NCBI GenBank assembly: GCA_027484445.1
Contig: JAIXSY010000055.1
Location: 372,001-436,000, forward strand
Reading direction: 5' to 3'
DNA length: 64,000 nucleotides
Source of the DNA: Verrucomicrobiaceae bacterium
GTDB taxonomy: Bacteria > Verrucomicrobiota > Verrucomicrobiia > Verrucomicrobiales > Verrucomicrobiaceae
Made by a program: the position numbers and the translations under genes. The notes beneath the pieces are model-generated. The model searched no databases. It saw nothing but the letters and a program-made list of their open reading frames with translations, and was not told where the DNA came from. Below, one piece after another: positions 58,651-64,000 of this stretch. How positions within the stretch are numbered: the first letter of the stretch is position 1; each line of letters starts with the position of its first letter.

Positions 58651-59800
58651 ATGGAAACGACACATAAGTCCGTCCTGACCGACCTCCAGGCGTTCGACGT
58701 GGCGAGCCTTAAAGGCCGCTTGATCGAACTCCGGAGGTATCTTTGACGTCCCCAAATTAACCGAAGAGCTCAATGCGCTTGAGCACAAGATGACGGCCCC
58801 AGGCTTCTGGGACAGTCAAAACGCCGCCAAAAAGGTCATCGACCGCGCCAATATCATCAAAAAGCAGATCGAGCCACTTGGCGGTTTGGAGCAGCGTGTT
58901 GAAGAATTTCCTGTCCTCGTCGAACTTGCCAAAGAGCAGGGAGACGTTCAGAGCATCAAGGAAGTCGAAGCGGAGTTTGCCAACATCGAAAAGGCCATCG
59001 CCCGTTACGAGTTGGACTTGCTGCTCTCCGGTCCGCTGGACCGTGGCAGTGCCTTCATGACCATCCACGCGGGTGCGGGTGGCACCGAGGCCTGTGACTG
59101 GGCAGACATGCTCATGCGCATGTATGTGCGCTGGGCTGAGCGGCATGGCTGCAAGGTGCAAATCATCGACCATCAAGAGGGCGACGATGTCGGCACCCGC
59201 TCTGCCACGCTCGAAATCCAAGGAGAAAATGCTTTCGGCTTTTTGAAGTGTGAGCGTGGCGTGCATCGCCTCGTGCGCATTTCCCCCTTTGATGCGGCGA
59301 AGAAGCGCCACACCTCCTTTGCTTCCATCGACGTCACGCCTGACAACGAAGAGGACATCAACATCGAAATTCGTGATGAAGACCTGAAAGTGGATACCTA
59401 TCGCTCGGGTGGCAAAGGCGGACAAAACGTCAACAAGGTGGAGACTGCCGTGCGCATCACCCACATCCCAAGTGGCGTGATTGTGGCCTGCCAGGTAGAG
59501 CGCAGTCAGCCCAAAAACCGGGCCAAAGCCCTGTCCATGCTGAAGGCTAAGCTTTACCAGATCGAAGAAGACAAACGCCAGGCTGAAGTCGCACGCCAAT
59601 ATGGTGAAAAAATGGACATCGGCTGGGGCAGCCAAATCCGCAGCTATGTCTTTCAGCCTTATCAGATGGTGAAAGACCTGCGCACCGGAGAAAAAACCAG
59701 CGATATCTCTGGTGTCATGGACGGCGATCTCGATGCATTCATAGAGGCAAAATTGCGCGGCAAAAAAGCCGGTGACACCGACCTGGAGGATGAGGACTGA
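58651..59800 (+). CDS. prfB: Peptide chain release factor 2 with programmed +1 frameshift
   Basis: RF2 terminates translation at UGA and UAA. The zero frame starts at ATG 58651 (METTHKSVLTDLQAFDVASL) and ends at in-frame TGA 58744; the +1 frame continues DVPKLTEELNALEHKMTAPG to 59800, about 382 residues in total. The track lists only the +1 part from 58790. The codon-recognition loop (VRISPFDAAKKRHTSF, SPF) and the hydrolysis motif GGQ in YRSGGKGGQNVNKVETAVR are present. The frameshift lets RF2 control its own level. The second half also resembles RF1 but SPF fixes RF2. Confidence 0.95.
58733..58747 (+). promoter_or_regulatory. RF2 programmed frameshift site
   Basis: CGGAGG-TAT-CTT-TGA-C: the CTT slippery codon (58741-58743), in-frame TGA stop (58744-58746) followed by C, and an AGG AGG-like Shine-Dalgarno 3 nt upstream. 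It is nearly identical to the E. coli prfB site AGGGGG-UAU-CUU-UGA-C. Confidence 0.95.
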
Positions 59801-59824
59801 GCCCGTTTCGCAGATTGAACTGAC

Positions 59825-61237
59825 ATGCCCCTGACCCTGCACGACACCCTAAGCCGACAGCCAAAAACCATCCTTCCCATGGACGGGCAAACGCTGCGCT
59901 TTTACTGCTGCGGTCCCACCGTGTATGGCCCGGCCCACATCGGCAACTTCCGCACCTTTGTCGCTCAGGATGTCTTCCGGCGTGTCGTCGAAAAAGGCGG
60001 AACTCCCACCCGCCACATCCGCAACCTCACGGATGTGGATGACAAAACCATCCGTGATTCCCAAAAAGCGGGCAAATCCCTCTCCGAATTCACCCGCTTT
60101 TGGACGGAAAAATTCCACGCGGATTGTCTTTCTCTGAATCTCCTGGCTCCGCATGTCGAGCCCAGCGCCGTTGCTCACCTTCCGCATCAGATTCGGATGA
60201 TCGAGACGTTGATCGAACGAGGTCACGCCTACGCTGCCGCTGATGGCAGCGTTTATTTCAAAGTCGCCTCCTATGCCGATTACGGTCGTCTTTCCCACTT
60301 GGAAGATCGTGAACTCAAGCTTGGTGCCTCCAGCAGCGCAGGTGCCGTGGATCACGACGAATACGAAAAGGATTCGCTTGCTGACTTTGCCCTCTGGAAG
60401 GCGCGCCGCCCTGACGATGGCCCGAACTACTGGCCAAGCCCCTGGGGAGAAGGAAGGCCTGGCTGGCACCTCGAATGCAGCGCCATGGCGCTTGAGTATT
60501 TGGGCGAAGATTTCGATGTCCACAGCGGTGGCATTGACCTGATCTTCCCTCATCACGAAAACGAGATCGCGCAGAGTTGCTGCTCGACGCACGGACACTT
60601 CGCCCGTCACTGGTTCCATGTCACCCACCTGATGGTCGATGGTGGCAAAATGAGCAAAAGCCTGGGCAACCTCTACACGCTGGCCGATCTGGAAAAGCGC
60701 GGCTACAGCGCGGCGGAAGTTCGCTACGTCTTGATCAGCGGGCACTACCGAGCACCGCTGAACTTCACCTTTCACTCCCTGGACGCAGCTCGGCAAGCTC
60801 TGCAAAAGCTGGCTAAGTTTGACAAAGCACTGCAAGAACGCGGCTGCCCTGCCCTGCCCGCCACTCAAAGTCTATCGCCAGGACCTTTCGCCGAAGCTTG
60901 GCAAGTCCTGAACGACGACCTCAACGTGCCAGGTGCCCTAGGAGCCATCTTCGCCACGCTGAACAAGACCAAACCGGCTAGCCTGTCGCTCGACGAAGCT
61001 CTGGCCGTGCACTCTGGACTGCACTTCATGCTCGAGTCCCTGGGACTCAAGCTGCCCGTACCTAGCCAAGACCTAGCGACCGATGTCCCTGCGGAGATCG
61101 CGGATCTGGCAGAGCGTCGCTGGCAGGCCAAAAACGCCAAAGACTGGCCCACTGCAGACAGCCTGAGAAAAGAGCTAGAAAGCCTCGGTTGGCTGATCAA
61201 AGACAGCAAAGACAGCTATCAAATCCTGCCCAAGTGA
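59825..61237 (+). CDS. cysS: Cysteinyl-tRNA synthetase
   Basis: A 470-residue class Ia synthetase. [20 protein letters not shown] (HIGH), [47 protein letters not shown] (zinc site Cys/His/Glu) and [17 protein letters not shown] (KMSKS) are intact. Length fits. It starts 24 bp after prfB. No T-box leader is visible. Confidence 0.97.
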   Translation: MPLTLHDTLSRQPKTILPMDGQTLRFYCCGPTVYGPAHIGNFRTFVAQDVFRRVVEKGGTPTRHIRNLTDVDDKTIRDSQKAGKSLSEFTRFWTEKFHADCLSLNLLAPHVEPSAVAHLPHQIRMIETLIERGHAYAAADGSVYFKVASYADYGRLSHLEDRELKLGASSSAGAVDHDEYEKDSLADFALWKARRPDDGPNYWPSPWGEGRPGWHLECSAMALEYLGEDFDVHSGGIDLIFPHHENEIAQSCCSTHGHFARHWFHVTHLMVDGGKMSKSLGNLYTLADLEKRGYSAAEVRYVLISGHYRAPLNFTFHSLDAARQALQKLAKFDKALQERGCPALPATQSLSPGPFAEAWQVLNDDLNVPGALGAIFATLNKTKPASLSLDEALAVHSGLHFMLESLGLKLPVPSQDLATDVPAEIADLAERRWQAKNAKDWPTADSLRKELESLGWLIKDSKDSYQILPK

Positions 61238-61281
61238 GCTGCCGAACTGCCGCGCGAGATGGCAGGAAGCTTTTTTGCGTG
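61238..61281 (+). terminator. Possible imperfect hairpin after cysS
   Basis: AGCTGCC-gaac-TGCC... pairs imperfectly with GGCA-gga-AGCT and is followed by TTTTTT (61272-61277). Interruptions in the stem keep confidence low. Confidence 0.35.
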
Positions 61282-61383
61282 AACGATTCAACGCAGACAG
61301 CCGTACTGGAGACGAATCTGCGCGCCGCCACTCTGCGGTGGCTCCAGAACTCACGAACCAAACCCACAAACCACACATCACCC

Positions 61384-61767
61384 ATGAAGAAACTCCTTGC
61401 CCTCGCGCTCTCGCTCGTTGCCGCCTCCAGCTTCGCCGCTGAGTATCCAGACATCAGCATCGCTGATTTGAAGGCTGCCATTGCAGAGAAGAAAGTCACC
61501 GTCATCGACGTCAATGGCTCCTCTTCCTATGCTTCGGCCCACGTGCCAGGCGCGATCGACTTTGCCTCCAAAGGCGCTGAACTCGCCAGCGTCCTTCCTG
61601 CTGACAAAAACGCTCTCGTCGTCGCTTACTGCGGTGGCCCAAGCTGCTCCGCCTACAAGAAGGCCGCTAACAAGGCTGCTGAACTGGGCTACACCAATGT
61701 GAAGCACCTTTCTGCTGGCATCTCTGGCTGGAAGAAGGCTGGTGAAGCTACCGAAGCTGCGAAGTAA
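61384..61767 (+). CDS. Secreted rhodanese-like protein
   Basis: 127 residues with a signal peptide (MKKLLALALSLVAASSFAAE) and a rhodanese domain: VTVIDVNGSSSYASAHVPGAIDF, active-site loop AYCGGPSCSAYKKAANKAA (Cys in YCGGPSC) and NVKHLSAGISGWKKAG. Periplasmic sulfurtransferase or Cys-based signalling role is typical. The track start at 61189 covers cysS 3' sequence. Followed by a strong terminator. Confidence 0.9.
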   Translation: MKKLLALALSLVAASSFAAEYPDISIADLKAAIAEKKVTVIDVNGSSSYASAHVPGAIDFASKGAELASVLPADKNALVVAYCGGPSCSAYKKAANKAAELGYTNVKHLSAGISGWKKAGEATEAAK

Positions 61768-61781
61768 TTCCCTCTGTGACG

Positions 61782-61823
61782 AAGCCGGGATGCTGGACAA
61801 GTTCCACATCCCGGCTTTTTCTT
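61782..61823 (+). terminator. Intrinsic terminator after the rhodanese gene
   Basis: An 11-bp perfect stem AAGCCGGGATG / CATCCCGGCTT with a 14-nt loop, followed directly by TTTCTTTC. Confidence 0.88.
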
Positions 61824-61844
61824 TCGACGTAACGCTCCTTTGCC

Positions 61845-62165
61845 ATGAAATACCTTCTGCTTTCCCTCCTTACCCTTACCCTGTCTTCACTGAATGCCGC
61901 AGATGAAGTCAAAACGGTCACCTATGAAGGGAAAATCGCCGGGGTGGTCTGCGCCTCTTGCAAAGAACACGTGGCCGGTGCTCTGAAACAAAAGCTGCCC
62001 GAGGTGATCAGCGTGGACGTGAAGCCTGGGGAAAGCCCCGACGCAGAGGAGAAGAAACTGATCATCGTCGCCAACAGCGGCACGATCACCAAAGAAACCG
62101 CCACCGAAGCGCTCGGCACCTACGCCAAGAACTACACCATCAAGAGCTTGGAAAAGAAAAACTGA
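61845..62165 (+). CDS. Secreted HMA-like protein (heavy-metal-associated fold)
   Basis: 106 residues with a signal peptide (MKYLLLSLLTLTLSSLNAAD) and a ferredoxin-like HMA domain: KIAGVVCASCKEHVAGALKQ (CxxC) and ISVDVKPGESPDAEEKKLIIV. The MerP/CopZ-like motif GxxCxxC has one residue fewer conserved (GVVCASC). It may bind copper or another soft metal in the periplasm. Followed by a terminator. Confidence 0.75.
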   Translation: MKYLLLSLLTLTLSSLNAADEVKTVTYEGKIAGVVCASCKEHVAGALKQKLPEVISVDVKPGESPDAEEKKLIIVANSGTITKETATEALGTYAKNYTIKSLEKKN

Positions 62166-62202
62166 AGCTCAGTCAGAGTTCACTCTATTCTTCTCAGCTT
62201 TC

Positions 62203-62247
62203 GAGTTCCGAAGCTTTCCAGTCACCTGGAACTTCGGAACTCTTTTT
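62203..62247 (+). terminator. Intrinsic terminator after the HMA-like gene
   Basis: GAGTTCCGAAG (62203-62213) pairs with CTTCGGAACTC (62232-62242), with inner TTCCAG-TCAC-CTGGAA extending the stem, and TTTTT follows. It serves the plus strand and separates this gene from the convergent leuS. Confidence 0.85.
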
Positions 62248-62342
62248 GTCTGAACTTGCGTCGAGGATGCAAGCCCGGATTTCGCCATTCCCAGTAAGCG
62301 GGGGCATTCCTGCTCCGTGGAACTTCGGCATCCAGGGTATGC

Positions 62343-64000
<1,658 letters not shown>

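Noticed and set aside
58757-60868. Long minus-strand ORFs opposite prfB (361 aa) and cysS (339 aa)
   Set aside because: Shadows of well-supported plus-strand genes; no motifs.

Overview
The window (64 kb, GC-rich, genes on both strands in short operons) looks like a chromosomal segment of a verrucomicrobial bacterium, probably Prosthecobacter/Verrucomicrobium-like. This is an inference. It rests on a planctomycete/verrucomicrobial PSD1-type cytochrome protein, a ThuA-domain protein, few recognisable Shine-Dalgarno sequences, a small basic protein next to rpsP, and a 7-bp-period ATTTGAG-type repeat. No rRNA, tRNA, transposase, phage or plasmid genes were recognised.

Layout. 1-7.7 kb: partial proB, a polyprenyl synthase, a two-gene sensor kinase/hybrid regulator module with a FadL-type porin, and a secreted beta-helix protein. 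7.7-11.8 kb: a 1358-residue TPR plus PQQ-like propeller protein. 11.9-21.6 kb: a complete type I-E CRISPR-Cas locus on the minus strand, with 10 repeats and 9 spacers of exactly 32 bp. The gene order is cas3-cas8e-cse2-cas6e-cas7e-cas5e-[four-helix-bundle gene]-cas1-cas2-leader-array. The extra gene and cas1 are bordered by ATTTGAG-type repeats. 22-31.6 kb: an Ala/Glu-rich helical protein, a ThuA protein, a solitary nuoF, a pentapeptide-repeat protein, purQ, an FKBP, an O-antigen ligase-like protein, a SulP transporter, sufT and a zinc-ribbon protein. 31.7-38 kb: clpC, then five genes (thiD, an inactive-looking S41 protein, an IF-1-like protein, ferritin, hemW) in which every junction is a 4-bp stop/start overlap. 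38-43 kb: an NlpC/P60-like secreted protein, nuoB-nuoC, and a STAS-TM-OmpA fusion. 43-50 kb: a PSD1 cytochrome protein and a compact ExbB/ExbD/TonB-like operon with a zinc-ribbon protein and a possible ATP-grasp protein. 50-56 kb: a pseudo-receiver, trpF, a nitroreductase, an RmlD-like reductase, an FAD amine-oxidase-fold protein, a glycine-zipper lipoprotein and a DHDPS-like protein. 56-64 kb: a translation cluster (asnS, khpA, rpsP, a small basic protein, frameshifted prfB, cysS, partial leuS) with a rhodanese-like and an HMA-like secreted protein.

How parts work together. The I-E locus is complete for adaptation, crRNA processing, Cascade and Cas3. It has its own leader promoter, and an inverted-half-site cluster lies upstream of cas3. 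The complex I genes in the window are split (nuoF at 24-25 kb, nuoBC at 39.8-40.9 kb). Both carry an almost identical perfect palindrome, TTGTGAAA-N2-TTTCACAA (a TGTGA-N6-TCACA CRP/FNR-type site), 65-68 bp before the start codon and in the same orientation, suggesting one regulator ties the dispersed units together. The ATTTGAG-type repeat also sits in-frame inside leuS, adding about ten residues, and supplies the last codons and stop of cas5e.

Most protein calls rest on motif recognition by eye. Start codons were moved from the ORF-track starts where the N-terminus ran into repeats, operators or neighbouring genes.
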